Shown here piece after piece: positions 55,054 to 63,747 of a DNA stretch of 64,000 bases. The notes beneath the pieces are model-generated. The model was not told where the DNA came from. It worked only from the letters and a program-made list of their open reading frames with translations, and ran no database searches. Both the position numbers and the translations under genes were made by a program. The stretch comes from Acholeplasmataceae bacterium. GTDB taxonomy: Bacteria; Bacillota_I; Bacilli_A; Acholeplasmatales; Acholeplasmataceae. The DNA lies in NCBI GenBank assembly GCA_021108415.1, contig JAIOQX010000003.1, positions 1-64,000 of the forward strand. The letters run 5' to 3'. How positions within the stretch are numbered: the first letter of the stretch is position 1; every line of letters starts with the position of its first letter.

Positions 55054-55754
55054 AAAAAGCATTTATAGGAACATTTACAGGAATAGCCATATTGACTGTA
55101 TCACTTGTTACTCTAGTACTGGTTGATCACTTTAAGTCTCCCAAAGAAATTTTCAATAAAAATATTCAAAGCATTGTAGAAGTTATATCAACTACAAATG
55201 AATTTGAATCATATGGGACAGCTGTCGTGATCAATAATCAAGGAGAACTTATCACTAATTATCATGTCGTTAGTTATACACAAAATAATGAGAAATACAT
55301 CCATGAAGTCATATTAATTAGACTGTCTACACAAGAGACTTATATTGAAGTAGAAGTGACCAAATTTGATGAGTATAATGATTTAGCTATTATAAAGATT
55401 ATAGATTCAGAACAGTATAGTGAATTTAAACCGATTGAACTTGGTAATTCTGATGATTTGTCAATCGGTGATGTATGCTATGCAATTGGAAATGCAGGTA
55501 ATCTGAGCATTAGTATGAGTCAAGGCATTATTGGCAGTCCTAGTATAAAACTGGTTATTGATGATGAAGAAAAAACATATATTCAATCTGATATAAGTAT
55601 TACGAGTGGTTCAAGTGGTGGTGCTTTAGTTGATGAGTGGGGGAAATTAATTGGTATTACGACGCTAAGATTAAAAGATAATACTGGAGCAGTCATATAT
55701 GGATATGGGTATTCAATCGCTGTTAATCAAATTAAACAATTTTTAGGATCATAA
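55050..55754 (+). CDS. HtrA-like trypsin-fold serine protease without PDZ
   Basis: A 234-residue membrane-anchored protease. Helix about 5-25 is followed by a trypsin-like domain with the full triad: His72 (ITNYHVV), Asp111 (EYNDLAIIKI) and Ser189 (TSGSSGGALVD). HtrA-type features include VVINNQGELITNYHVV and IQSDISITSGSSGG. No PDZ domain follows, so it is a minimal protease. It is the third gene of an overlapping operon with the cysteine-peptidase-like protein and lipoprotein. Confidence 0.85.
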   Translation: MKKAFIGTFTGIAILTVSLVTLVLVDHFKSPKEIFNKNIQSIVEVISTTNEFESYGTAVVINNQGELITNYHVVSYTQNNEKYIHEVILIRLSTQETYIEVEVTKFDEYNDLAIIKIIDSEQYSEFKPIELGNSDDLSIGDVCYAIGNAGNLSISMSQGIIGSPSIKLVIDDEEKTYIQSDISITSGSSGGALVDEWGKLIGITTLRLKDNTGAVIYGYGYSIAVNQIKQFLGS

Positions 55755-55916
55755 CATATAAAAGGATTGATACTATCATATCCAATTTACTATTTATAAT
55801 AGAATAATTTGTCTGATATAAACGAATTACTATTGGATTGTATGGGGTTAATGCAATAGTCATTTTCGAAAAACCAGGTTATCAAAATAAAGGTCTTTAC
55901 TGAGATATAATTGAGG

Positions 55917-56145
55917 GGTGCGTAATTGTATCAAAATAGGTCAAGCAACACATATTGAAAGCATAGGTTTGATACAATAAAGCGATTCTCTAATCGCCTA
56001 TAGTATCTGACCTTTTTTTCATAGCAGTTTAGATGCTTGTTTAATCTGGATTCTTGATACTGGTCATCATGACATATTGAAAAGGATATAATTGTAACTC
56101 TAAAGAAAAACCGCTATTTTTTTAAAATACAATGATATAATTAAA
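55917..56145 (+). repeat. Repeat C with alternative hairpins
   Basis: In the 434-bp gene-free stretch after the protease operon. 55917-55943 matches repeat D. AGGTTTGATAC (55965-55975) can pair downstream with GTATCTGACCT (56003-56013), enclosing GCGATT/AATCGC and followed by seven Ts (a terminator), or upstream with TTGTATCAAA near 55928. TTTTTCATAGCAGT (56015-56028) also flanks the IS3 element at 41147-41160. Further on, AACTCTAAAG..CCGCTATTTTTTT resembles the start of the A/B core, followed by TGATATAAT. Confidence 0.6.
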
Positions 56146-56188
56146 GATGAAAAGAGTAATCTTATATAATGGAATGTGGGAGAGATTT

Positions 56189-56707
56189 ATGAACACTAGA
56201 AAATTTTTAAAAACAGTATCATACGTTTTAACTGGGATCACATTTATTTTTAGCATTGTAACATTAGTTTTTGGTACATTTTTGTTGTCATTTGCACAAG
56301 ATTATGATGATTTTGATGATTATCAAACATATATAATCATTATTGATTCGATAACTTTTAATGAAGATTCTATTTATATAACAAGTACTGAAAACAGATC
56401 ATATTTTCTTGATGATCAAAATTTTATTGAGGTTATGAATCACGATATTCAATCCAATGTGCAAATCAATGATCAAGTCACAATTATAGTAGGAAAAAAA
56501 GGATGGGGAGATTCTTGGGATTATCCTATAGTCATGATAGAAAAGGAAAATACGGTATATCTAGATTATGAAACTGGTATATCTAGTATTAATGATCAAG
56601 TCGCTAGACTTGAAAAAGAGTTTATTAAATCATTAATCTTGCCAATAAGCTTGTTTTTAATAACAGGTGGGTTTAGTTTGTATTTCTTTTTCACAAGAAA
56701 AAAATAA
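56189..56707 (+). CDS. Small two-helix membrane protein, unknown
   Basis: A 172-residue protein with an N-terminal helix (about 8-35), an extracytoplasmic region of about 110 residues with a short beta-rich look, and a C-terminal helix (about 147-168) ending in a Lys/Arg tail. GGGAGAG precedes the ATG at 56189; an earlier ATG at 56147 gives a frame without a good ribosome site. A TATAAT lies at about 56133. No family recognised. Confidence 0.6.
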   Translation: MNTRKFLKTVSYVLTGITFIFSIVTLVFGTFLLSFAQDYDDFDDYQTYIIIIDSITFNEDSIYITSTENRSYFLDDQNFIEVMNHDIQSNVQINDQVTIIVGKKGWGDSWDYPIVMIEKENTVYLDYETGISSINDQVARLEKEFIKSLILPISLFLITGGFSLYFFFTRKK

Positions 56708-56854
56708 TTTCAATTTTTAAATAAATATTAACAGCGAGATTGGCCAAAAGATTTTAAGTCAATTGATGATTATTTTAATATGATATAATTTCAACTACAA
56801 AACTCTATGATATAATGTAGATAAGATTAAAATAATAAGAAGAGGTGGTTTTGT

Positions 56855-58387
56855 ATGAATGAGGTATTAGTTATATTGCTGATTATTGCATCCATAGTTT
56901 CATTTATTCCTGTAGTCAATATGATTAAAAACAAAAGAGATCAAAACTATCGATGTCTTAAATATTTGATGTTTAGTACATTTGCTTGGTCAGTATTGAT
57001 TTTGCTTGAAAGAATGTCTACTACAAATATCGTGGTTTATTATGCTCATATGATAGGATATCCTCTTAAATTCTTAGTTGCATCTTTTATGTTTTGTACC
57101 ATTTTTGATTATGTTGATCAGAGATTACCTAAAGGTGTTTTTGGTTTGTTGGCGGGTTTGTTTATTGCTGAGATTTTGATCGCAATGTCCAATTCAACTA
57201 GCGGATATTTTCTAAGTTTGTCTTTAAGTGAATTAAATAGTTTTAATGATTTATATACAGCTAGTAACGGACCGTTATTCATTTATCATTTAGTCATGAC
57301 CTATTTAGTTTTAGTTATTTCTGTCGCTTTTTTATTTTATTATTTAATCAAGAAAAAAGACGTGAGACGCTATCGTGCCGTCACAAGAACAATGGTTGTC
57401 TCAATTTGTATTGTTTTAGGATTTAATTTATTGCAGCTATTTATCATTGAAACAAATGTAGATTTAACTTATATCTCATTAGTAATTGTTACTTATGGTC
57501 TTTATTTAGTAATTTATTCAAAAGATATGGTCTTTAATCTATTGACTAGTGGTAGAGGAAAAATTCTCACAAATATGAGAGAATTATATATTTTGACCGA
57601 CTCTGAAAGACGTATTATAGATTTTAGTGAACTCTTAAGTTCGAAGTATAATGTGGATTTGTCAAACTTTATTGGAAAAGATTTAGACGTATTACTAAAT
57701 AGTTTATCTGATCAAGTCATGTTTTATATAGACTATGAAGTTGACAAAGAAGTCTCAAATGAAAAAGATCATTATCACTTAAGAGAGAGAAAATTCTTTA
57801 TTCAAGGTAATAATTATGGATATATGATTTTACTATATGATGAAACACAAGTTTTCAAACTCTTACGAGAACTTAATCAACTATCGAATTATGATACAAT
57901 GACCGGGCTAAATAATCGTAATTACATTGAAGATAAACTAAAGCAATATAATCATAAGAAAAATATAGGTATCATTTCTCTAGATTTGAATGGTTTGAAA
58001 ATCAATAACGATTATTTAGGGCATGAGCGTGGAGATTATTTATTAAAAACGCTAGCTAATAACTTAAAATCAGTCATGGCTGATGTTAAGGTTAAAGAGA
58101 TTGCACGTATTGGTGGAGATGAATTTATTGTTATCCTGCCTTCTGCTACACTCAAACAAGTTGAAGGTATTAAAAATGACATCCTTTCTAAATGTGAAAA
58201 TAAGGACTTCATTAATTCTATTAGTGTATCCATTGGATTATCATTTGATGAAACAGGATTAGTTGACATTTATCAACTCATTCAACAAGCAGACAAAGAT
58301 ATGTATGATATGAAAAATGTAACAAGTAAGCAATACACAAAAGAAGTTATTGCGTATGTTCAAAAACTAGAAGAGTATATTAGATAG
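56855..58387 (+). CDS. Membrane-bound GGDEF protein (putative diguanylate cyclase)
   Basis: A 510-residue protein: about seven helices (1-225) resembling the 7TM sensor of histidine kinases, a PAS-like linker (about 240-330), then a GGDEF domain (345-505). The active-site motif RIGGDEF is intact, as are the metal and substrate residues in SLDLNGLKINNDYLGHERGD, so c-di-GMP synthesis is plausible. No RxxD inhibitory site precedes GGDEF. AGAGGTGG precedes the ATG, and TGATATAAT lies about 40 nt upstream. No c-di-GMP effector or EAL protein is in the window. Confidence 0.87.
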   Translation: MNEVLVILLIIASIVSFIPVVNMIKNKRDQNYRCLKYLMFSTFAWSVLILLERMSTTNIVVYYAHMIGYPLKFLVASFMFCTIFDYVDQRLPKGVFGLLAGLFIAEILIAMSNSTSGYFLSLSLSELNSFNDLYTASNGPLFIYHLVMTYLVLVISVAFLFYYLIKKKDVRRYRAVTRTMVVSICIVLGFNLLQLFIIETNVDLTYISLVIVTYGLYLVIYSKDMVFNLLTSGRGKILTNMRELYILTDSERRIIDFSELLSSKYNVDLSNFIGKDLDVLLNSLSDQVMFYIDYEVDKEVSNEKDHYHLRERKFFIQGNNYGYMILLYDETQVFKLLRELNQLSNYDTMTGLNNRNYIEDKLKQYNHKKNIGIISLDLNGLKINNDYLGHERGDYLLKTLANNLKSVMADVKVKEIARIGGDEFIVILPSATLKQVEGIKNDILSKCENKDFINSISVSIGLSFDETGLVDIYQLIQQADKDMYDMKNVTSKQYTKEVIAYVQKLEEYIR

Positions 58388-58453
58388 AATACATATTTAA
58401 TGATTACGATGTTCTTTGTAAATACGTTGCTAAATTTGTGTAGAGGTGTCTTT

Positions 58454-58993
58454 ATGAAAAAAATAAGCTTAATCATCTTCTTTGTACTAGTTTTAGCGTT
58501 GTCAAGTTGTTCATCACAAAATACAGAAGATATACTTGATGATTTATTATTGCATAGTAATTTTGAATATCAGTTAAACTCAATTGTTACAGATGAGATA
58601 AAAGCTGAATTTTCTGAATTTCCTGGTTTTGGGATGTATATTTTAGTAGATTCTAGGATTGACATTTTTGAAGATGATATTAATGTGTTTATGGAAGAGA
58701 ACCCTACAACCTATTATGATGTAAGTGGGTATCCAAATTGTTTAGATGAATATGTTATTACAAGAATTTACACATCTGACCCGGCGATATCTGTTTATGA
58801 TTATTCAGTAGGTGATTCTTATGATGAGGAAAGCACCATTGCATTTATGGATACAATTGGATTTATTAAATCAGATAAATCGCGATTTACCTTTGAGAAT
58901 GGAGACGTCTACATCAGACTTTATTATGATGATGAAAATATGATCTATCAAATAGTAGTTGGGTTGGTATCTAGGTGTAATGTTATTTTTTAA
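58454..58993 (+). CDS. Lipoprotein of unknown function
   Basis: A 179-residue lipoprotein; MKKISLIIFFVLVLALSSC ends in a clear lipobox. The ATG at 58454 follows AGAGGTG; upstream frame from 58400 lacks a ribosome site. The mature domain is acidic and Tyr-rich, with two Cys (YPNCLDEY and SRCNV). It starts 66 bp after the GGDEF gene. No domain recognised. Confidence 0.65.
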   Translation: MKKISLIIFFVLVLALSSCSSQNTEDILDDLLLHSNFEYQLNSIVTDEIKAEFSEFPGFGMYILVDSRIDIFEDDINVFMEENPTTYYDVSGYPNCLDEYVITRIYTSDPAISVYDYSVGDSYDEESTIAFMDTIGFIKSDKSRFTFENGDVYIRLYYDDENMIYQIVVGLVSRCNVIF

Positions 58994-59029
58994 TTTTTAA
59001 AACATGTATGAATTATAAGAGGAAATCTT

Positions 59030-59686
59030 ATGAAATTATCATCTTCATATTATAAATTGCCTATAATCGAGATAGACAAGAATAATCAAAATATGGAATC
59101 ACAAATTCAAAATGCTCTAGATAGAATCAAGGCTTTTGTTGATGCAAATCATCTATCTACTGGTGGAGTTAAACAATTGGTAACCAATGCAATCATTTAT
59201 GATACATATGATTTATTCTTAAAACATGTGATTCCCTTACTTGATCTACCAAAGGATGTAATTGCACAAGCCTCTATTTCTGGAACTATTATCAATAGAG
59301 TTCTTTATATAGTGAGTCCTAGATTATATACTGATATCTATCCGATAGAAGGACAAACAGAAACAGGATATGAAAAACTGATTACACATGAATTAGCTCA
59401 TCAATTACACATAGATATCTTAAATGGTGATGAAGATAAGATGGGACCTAGATGGTTTTATGAAGGGTTTGCGATTTATGTTGCTCATCAATTTGTAGAT
59501 AAAAAAGCACTTGATAAAAAACAGATGATTAAAATCATAGAAAATGAGTTATATGTGTCCTATGATCAATATGCTGGTCTATTTGAAGAAGTACTTAAAA
59601 TCTATGATTTTAAAGAAATTGTTAAAAGAGCAGATACAGAAAGTTTCAAAAATGAATTAATCAAAAAAATAAGCCAAAACATCTAA
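59030..59686 (+). CDS. HExxH zinc metalloprotease-like protein
   Basis: A 218-residue cytosolic protein with THELAHQLH (HExxH, about 128-132) and a downstream Glu in WFYEGFAIYVAHQ, the gluzincin arrangement seen in MA-clan peptidases. No signal peptide. The N-terminal half is helical. AGAGGAAA precedes the ATG. Substrate unknown. Confidence 0.7.
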   Translation: MKLSSSYYKLPIIEIDKNNQNMESQIQNALDRIKAFVDANHLSTGGVKQLVTNAIIYDTYDLFLKHVIPLLDLPKDVIAQASISGTIINRVLYIVSPRLYTDIYPIEGQTETGYEKLITHELAHQLHIDILNGDEDKMGPRWFYEGFAIYVAHQFVDKKALDKKQMIKIIENELYVSYDQYAGLFEEVLKIYDFKEIVKRADTESFKNELIKKISQNI

Positions 59687-59711
59687 TATCAAGTGATGTT
59701 TGGCTTTTTTT
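59671..59711. terminator. Bidirectional terminator
   Basis: AAGCCAAAACATC pairs with GATGTTTGGCTT (one bulge), with A/T runs on both sides, between convergent genes. Confidence 0.85.
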
Positions 59712-59715
59712 ATGA

Positions 59716-60069
59716 TTAAATCTTATTTCTTTTGATGACTGATAAGGCTTTTCCCTTTGCTAGTTCATCAATGAGTTTATCTAGATATCTTATTTTTTTC
59801 ATTAAGGGATCTTTAATGTCATCAATGACTACTCCACATATTTTTCCAGTTATATATATTGATAATTCATTGAAATCAATAGCTTGATTAAAAAAATCAG
59901 CTACAGTAACTTCGTTTTTTATAGCTTTATCGATATCATTTAGGCTATATCCTGTTAACCAAGAAATGAGTTCATCAACTTCTTGTTTCGATCTTCCTTT
60001 TTTATTTGCTTTTGCGATATAAAGCAAATATAATTTGGAAAATGGCATCGCATACAATTTTTCATTCAT
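59716..60069 (-). CDS. DUF2200-family protein
   Basis: A 117-residue protein matching DUF2200: PFSKLYLLYIAKANKKGRSK, then DELISWLTGY. Function unknown in the family. The ATG at 60069 gives the family's normal N-terminus (MNEKLYAMPFSKLY). No Shine-Dalgarno lies directly upstream: an AAGGAG sits about 55 nt away beyond a 12-bp hairpin (described separately). It is transcribed alone, convergent with the metalloprotease-like gene. Confidence 0.8.
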   Translation of the reverse strand: MNEKLYAMPFSKLYLLYIAKANKKGRSKQEVDELISWLTGYSLNDIDKAIKNEVTVADFFNQAIDFNELSIYITGKICGVVIDDIKDPLMKKIRYLDKLIDELAKGKALSVIKRNKI

Positions 60070-60144
60070 CTATTTGTTTAAGATACAAAGTGTTTACTTG
60101 ATTTAATAACTTTGTATCTTTTCTCCTTATTTAATTCTATTATA
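60070..60144 (-). promoter_or_regulatory. Promoter and hairpin leader of the DUF2200 gene
   Basis: Read leftward: -10 TATAAT (60144-60139), then AAGGAG (complement of 60122-60127 region), then a perfect 12-bp stem AAGATACAAAGT/ACTTTGTATCTT (60120-60109 with 60091-60080) around a 17-nt loop, then 10 nt to the ATG. Folding would bring the ribosome site near the start codon, or the stem could be an operator. Confidence 0.55.
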
Positions 60145-60282
60145 CAACAAGTTATTTATAGTTTAATTAGAGTTGCTTGTATTAAAAAATGATAACAAGA
60201 ATAAACTGATATGTATCAGATGTTTTTTTCTTATCTATATTTTTGATATAATATAGTTAGAATATAGTTGGAGGGAACTTAA

Positions 60283-61302
60283 ATGAAACAGAATAAATTA
60301 AAAAAAGGACCACTCTTAGATAAAAATGGTAAACTGATTGAATCTGGATATGCCACTAGTTTAGTAAAGACCTATGATAAATCATTAGTTAAACATAAAC
60401 GCTTAAGACTTAAGGAATGGGATTACTATTATGTAGGTTCAAAAGATTATGGTCTGGCTATAACGGTTGCTGATAATGGCTATATGTGGCTATTAAGTGT
60501 TACACTTTTAGATTTTAATACAAAATCAGAAATATCAAAAACAAAGATGGGATGGGTACCGTTTAAAAGATTTGGTATGCCTGAATCTAGTGAAATAGGT
60601 GACATCATCATCCAAAAAGGATCATGGAAGGTATCATTTAAACACGAGAATGGACATAGACACATCGAAGCGCATATCCCAAATTTTAAAGGGAAATCTA
60701 CTTTAGCTGTTGACCTATACTTAGATCAAATGATTAAGGATTCGATGGTTATTGCAACACCTTTTGAATATGACACTAAATTTTATTACAATCAAAAAAT
60801 AAACCTATTAAGATCTACAGGACAGATTACTTTAGGGCTGTCAGTTTTTGATTTTAATGGTTCTTATGGTGTTCTTGATTGGGGTAGAGGCGCATGGACA
60901 TATCACAATATTTGGTATTGGGCTTCTTTATCAGGTATGATTGATGAGCATAAATTAGGATTTAATTTTGGGTATGGATTTGGAGATACTTCAAAAGCTA
61001 CTGAAAATATAATTTTCTATGATGATAAAACATATAAACTAGAAGATATTACATTTTATATTCCAAAGATAAATCAAGAATTAGATTATTTAAAGCCATG
61101 GACGTTTAAATCTAAAGATGGTAAAGTCAATCTTACATTTAATCCAATTTTAGATAGAAACTCATATACAAACATATGGATTTTAAAATCTTTGCAACAT
61201 CAAGTGTTCGGAAAGTTTGAAGGAACAATAGAAGTAGATAATAAAAAAATACAAGTCAAAGATATGATAGGATTCGCTGAACGCGTTGAAAATAAATGGT
61301 AA
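60283..61302 (+). CDS. DUF2804-family protein
   Basis: A 339-residue protein matching the DUF2804 family: N-terminal GPLLDKNGKLIESGYATSLVKTYD, then RLKEWDYYYV, and C-terminal DRGRGAW-like VLDWGRGAWTYHNIWYWASLSG. These proteins resemble the hydroxyneurosporene-synthase/lipocalin-like fold, but their function is not established. GGAGGG precedes the ATG, and TGATATAAT about 30 nt earlier. No signal peptide. Confidence 0.8.
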   Translation: MKQNKLKKGPLLDKNGKLIESGYATSLVKTYDKSLVKHKRLRLKEWDYYYVGSKDYGLAITVADNGYMWLLSVTLLDFNTKSEISKTKMGWVPFKRFGMPESSEIGDIIIQKGSWKVSFKHENGHRHIEAHIPNFKGKSTLAVDLYLDQMIKDSMVIATPFEYDTKFYYNQKINLLRSTGQITLGLSVFDFNGSYGVLDWGRGAWTYHNIWYWASLSGMIDEHKLGFNFGYGFGDTSKATENIIFYDDKTYKLEDITFYIPKINQELDYLKPWTFKSKDGKVNLTFNPILDRNSYTNIWILKSLQHQVFGKFEGTIEVDNKKIQVKDMIGFAERVENKW

Positions 61303-61388
61303 TTATGACTTTAATTAATTGAGATTTCATTTTACTCAAGAAAAAAAGAAATAAATGATATAATGATTACAACATTTGAGGTGGTTTT

Positions 61389-61919
61389 ATGAAATTATCA
61401 AAAGGGATGCATGTACCTATACATAGTTATAAGCATAATAAAAGATTACATAGAATTTGGAAAAAAACTGTAGTCATTGAAGAAAATCAACATGTTTTAG
61501 TTACCGGTCATCATCGCACAAGAGTCATTGAGCATGATGGTAGAAGCTGGCATACAAAAGAACCTGCGATTTGTTATTTTTATAACGATTTATGGTTTAA
61601 CATTATAGGTATGTTAAAAAAAGATGGAGTTTATTTTTATTGTAATTTATCAAGCCCATATCTATATGATGGTGAAGCAATTAAATATATAGACTATGAT
61701 TTAGATGTAAAAGTCTTTCCAGATGGATCATATATCGTATTAGATGAAAAAGAATATGATATGCATTCTGATAGAATGTGCTATCCTGATGACATACAAG
61801 AAATTATTCAAGATCAAATTGAGATATTGATTAATCGTGTTAAAGCTAAAGAAAAACCATTTGATTTATCTGATATCCATCAGTTTTATGATATTTATAA
61901 AAATATGAACAAAAGGTAG
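61389..61919 (+). CDS. DUF402 / YgaC-type nucleoside phosphatase-like protein
   Basis: A 176-residue protein of the DUF402 family. Members of this size in Staphylococcus and Bacillus (Ntdp) hydrolyse nucleoside tri- and diphosphates. Typical segments are present: WHTKEPAICYFY, FYCNLSSPYLYDGEAIKYIDYDLDVKVFPDG (acidic metal-binding cluster) and MCYPDDIQ. GAGGTGG precedes the ATG; an extended -10 TGATATAAT is at 61356-61364. The next gene follows after 3 bp. Confidence 0.8.
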   Translation: MKLSKGMHVPIHSYKHNKRLHRIWKKTVVIEENQHVLVTGHHRTRVIEHDGRSWHTKEPAICYFYNDLWFNIIGMLKKDGVYFYCNLSSPYLYDGEAIKYIDYDLDVKVFPDGSYIVLDEKEYDMHSDRMCYPDDIQEIIQDQIEILINRVKAKEKPFDLSDIHQFYDIYKNMNKR

Positions 61920-61922
61920 TTT

Positions 61923-62897
61923 ATGAGAATCGTACACACTGCTATAAAAATGACTCTAGTTACTTTAATTGCAGGACTTATCTCTAAGTGGATAGGTCTT
62001 GATTATTGGTTAACTGGAGGCGTTTTAGCTTTATTATCCATACAATTAACAAAAAGAGATTCACTAATCATCGCATTTAGGCGCATTATTGATGTGTTCT
62101 TTGGGATGGTTTTATCTGTTTTATTGTTTGTTATATTTGGATATGATTTTTGGGTGTTTATAATAATTGTTTTTATCTTTAGCCTATCTTCATTTAAGCT
62201 AAACATATCTGAAGGTATTGTTCCTGCGCTAGTTATTATTACGCATTTGTTAGTATATGGAGAATTCTCATTTCCTTTTATTTTAGAAGAATCATTATTA
62301 GTTATCATTTCAATATCAACTGCAGCAATCTTTAATACATTATATCCATCACTTGGTGAGTCAGAATTGATTAAATATACAAAAGAGATTGACCAATATA
62401 TTAGAGATCATTTATTAATGCTATCTTTTTTAATTAAAGATCCACAATATGCACAAACATATAATGATCATTACTTGAATTTAGGTAGAGAATTAAAAAA
62501 AGTCATTTTAAAAATCGAACTTTTAGATAAAGATTTGTTATTTCAAAATAATCAAAGCTATCTTTCCTATGCATATATGAGAAAGACACAAGCAACTTAT
62601 ATGAAGCATATGTATGATCAAGCATCAAAGATTACTTGTGTACATAAAAACGCAATAGAAATTTCAGAATTCATTAAAGATTTAAGTTATGATGTAGGTT
62701 TATATGATCAAAGTTTTAAATACATTAAAAACATAGATGCACTTTTAGAGAAATATAGATCATCAGAACTACCTAAGACCAGAGAAGAGTTTGAAAGTAG
62801 AGCAATTTTGTTTCAAATTCTAATTGAATTAGAATCACTTATACAAGTCAATTTAACTTTTTATGAAACACATCAAGATTTTTTAAGTAGCGTTTAG
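61923..62897 (+). CDS. Aromatic acid exporter-like membrane protein (DUF939/YqjA)
   Basis: A 324-residue protein: about six helices in the first 145 residues, then a long cytosolic helical domain. This plan and the N-terminal VHTAIKMTLVTLIAGLISKW match the ArAE_1/DUF939 family (YqjA). The GGVLALLSIQLTKRDSLIIAFRR region is the family's typical loop. Substrate unknown. AAAGGTAG precedes the ATG, and it is co-transcribed with the DUF402 gene. Confidence 0.8.
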   Translation: MRIVHTAIKMTLVTLIAGLISKWIGLDYWLTGGVLALLSIQLTKRDSLIIAFRRIIDVFFGMVLSVLLFVIFGYDFWVFIIIVFIFSLSSFKLNISEGIVPALVIITHLLVYGEFSFPFILEESLLVIISISTAAIFNTLYPSLGESELIKYTKEIDQYIRDHLLMLSFLIKDPQYAQTYNDHYLNLGRELKKVILKIELLDKDLLFQNNQSYLSYAYMRKTQATYMKHMYDQASKITCVHKNAIEISEFIKDLSYDVGLYDQSFKYIKNIDALLEKYRSSELPKTREEFESRAILFQILIELESLIQVNLTFYETHQDFLSSV

Positions 62898-62956
62898 TTT
62901 CATTTTTTATATAATTTTTGTATAATTAATATAAAAGAGTTGAAAGGAAGAGATAT

Positions 62957-63652
62957 ATGAATTGGATTAAGGGGTTAACTTCAAAGATTAATGAACTTGC
63001 TAGATTGATTATCTTTGTGATTATTGTAGGCTACATTATATTTACTAGATTTGTCAATTATGGAACTATTTTACCGACACTTGAGGCTGTTGTTCCATTT
63101 GCGATTATAGTTGTTGGGGTTTTATTTTTACAACTAAAGAAAAAAGAATTTGCAGCTCACTTTGCATTATTTGTTGGATTTTTCTTACAAGTAGGGAATA
63201 GTTTTATCAACAGTCTATTATCTTTAAGATTTAAGCCATTTGGATTTGCAATTCCACTTGATGGAGAATCATTTATTCAAGTTGTTGCATTCTTGTATTT
63301 GATTGCGATGCTTATTTCATTTTATTTTACAGATAAACCTAAAGCGAAGATCACAAGAAAAGACTTATTATTGACTACAATTATTGCAGGGACGTTCTTT
63401 TATTTAAGAGGTGGTATTTACTTGACAATTGCTAAATTGTTATTACCAGTGATTTCTCTATTATTTGGATTACCACTTGCAACTATATTGTTTTTAGTAG
63501 CTGGTGTAGCTGATGTTCCTTTTGATTTCTTATTTAGAATACTAAATCAAAATGTTTTATCAATTCCAATTAGTTATTACATATTCTCATTATTTGCATT
63601 TTATTTAATATATGGTGCTGTAAAAGGGATACTTGCAGAGTTAAAAAAATAA
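62957..63652 (+). CDS. Polytopic membrane protein, unknown
   Basis: A 231-residue hydrophobic protein with about six to seven helices. No family recognised. GAAAGGAAG precedes the ATG, and a TATAAT-like element lies about 25 nt earlier. A terminator follows, so it is probably monocistronic. Confidence 0.6.
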   Translation: MNWIKGLTSKINELARLIIFVIIVGYIIFTRFVNYGTILPTLEAVVPFAIIVVGVLFLQLKKKEFAAHFALFVGFFLQVGNSFINSLLSLRFKPFGFAIPLDGESFIQVVAFLYLIAMLISFYFTDKPKAKITRKDLLLTTIIAGTFFYLRGGIYLTIAKLLLPVISLLFGLPLATILFLVAGVADVPFDFLFRILNQNVLSIPISYYIFSLFAFYLIYGAVKGILAELKK

Positions 63653-63664
63653 ATAACTTATGTG

Positions 63665-63697
63665 AAAACCTAATTCTTATGGGATTAGGTTTTTTTT
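63665..63697 (+). terminator. Intrinsic terminator
   Basis: AAAACCTAAT/GATTAGGTTTT stem with an 8-nt loop and T run. Confidence 0.85.
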
Positions 63698-63747
63698 AGT
63701 TCTTTAACATGATAAAATATATATGTATTGATAAAGTAGGTGATTAG

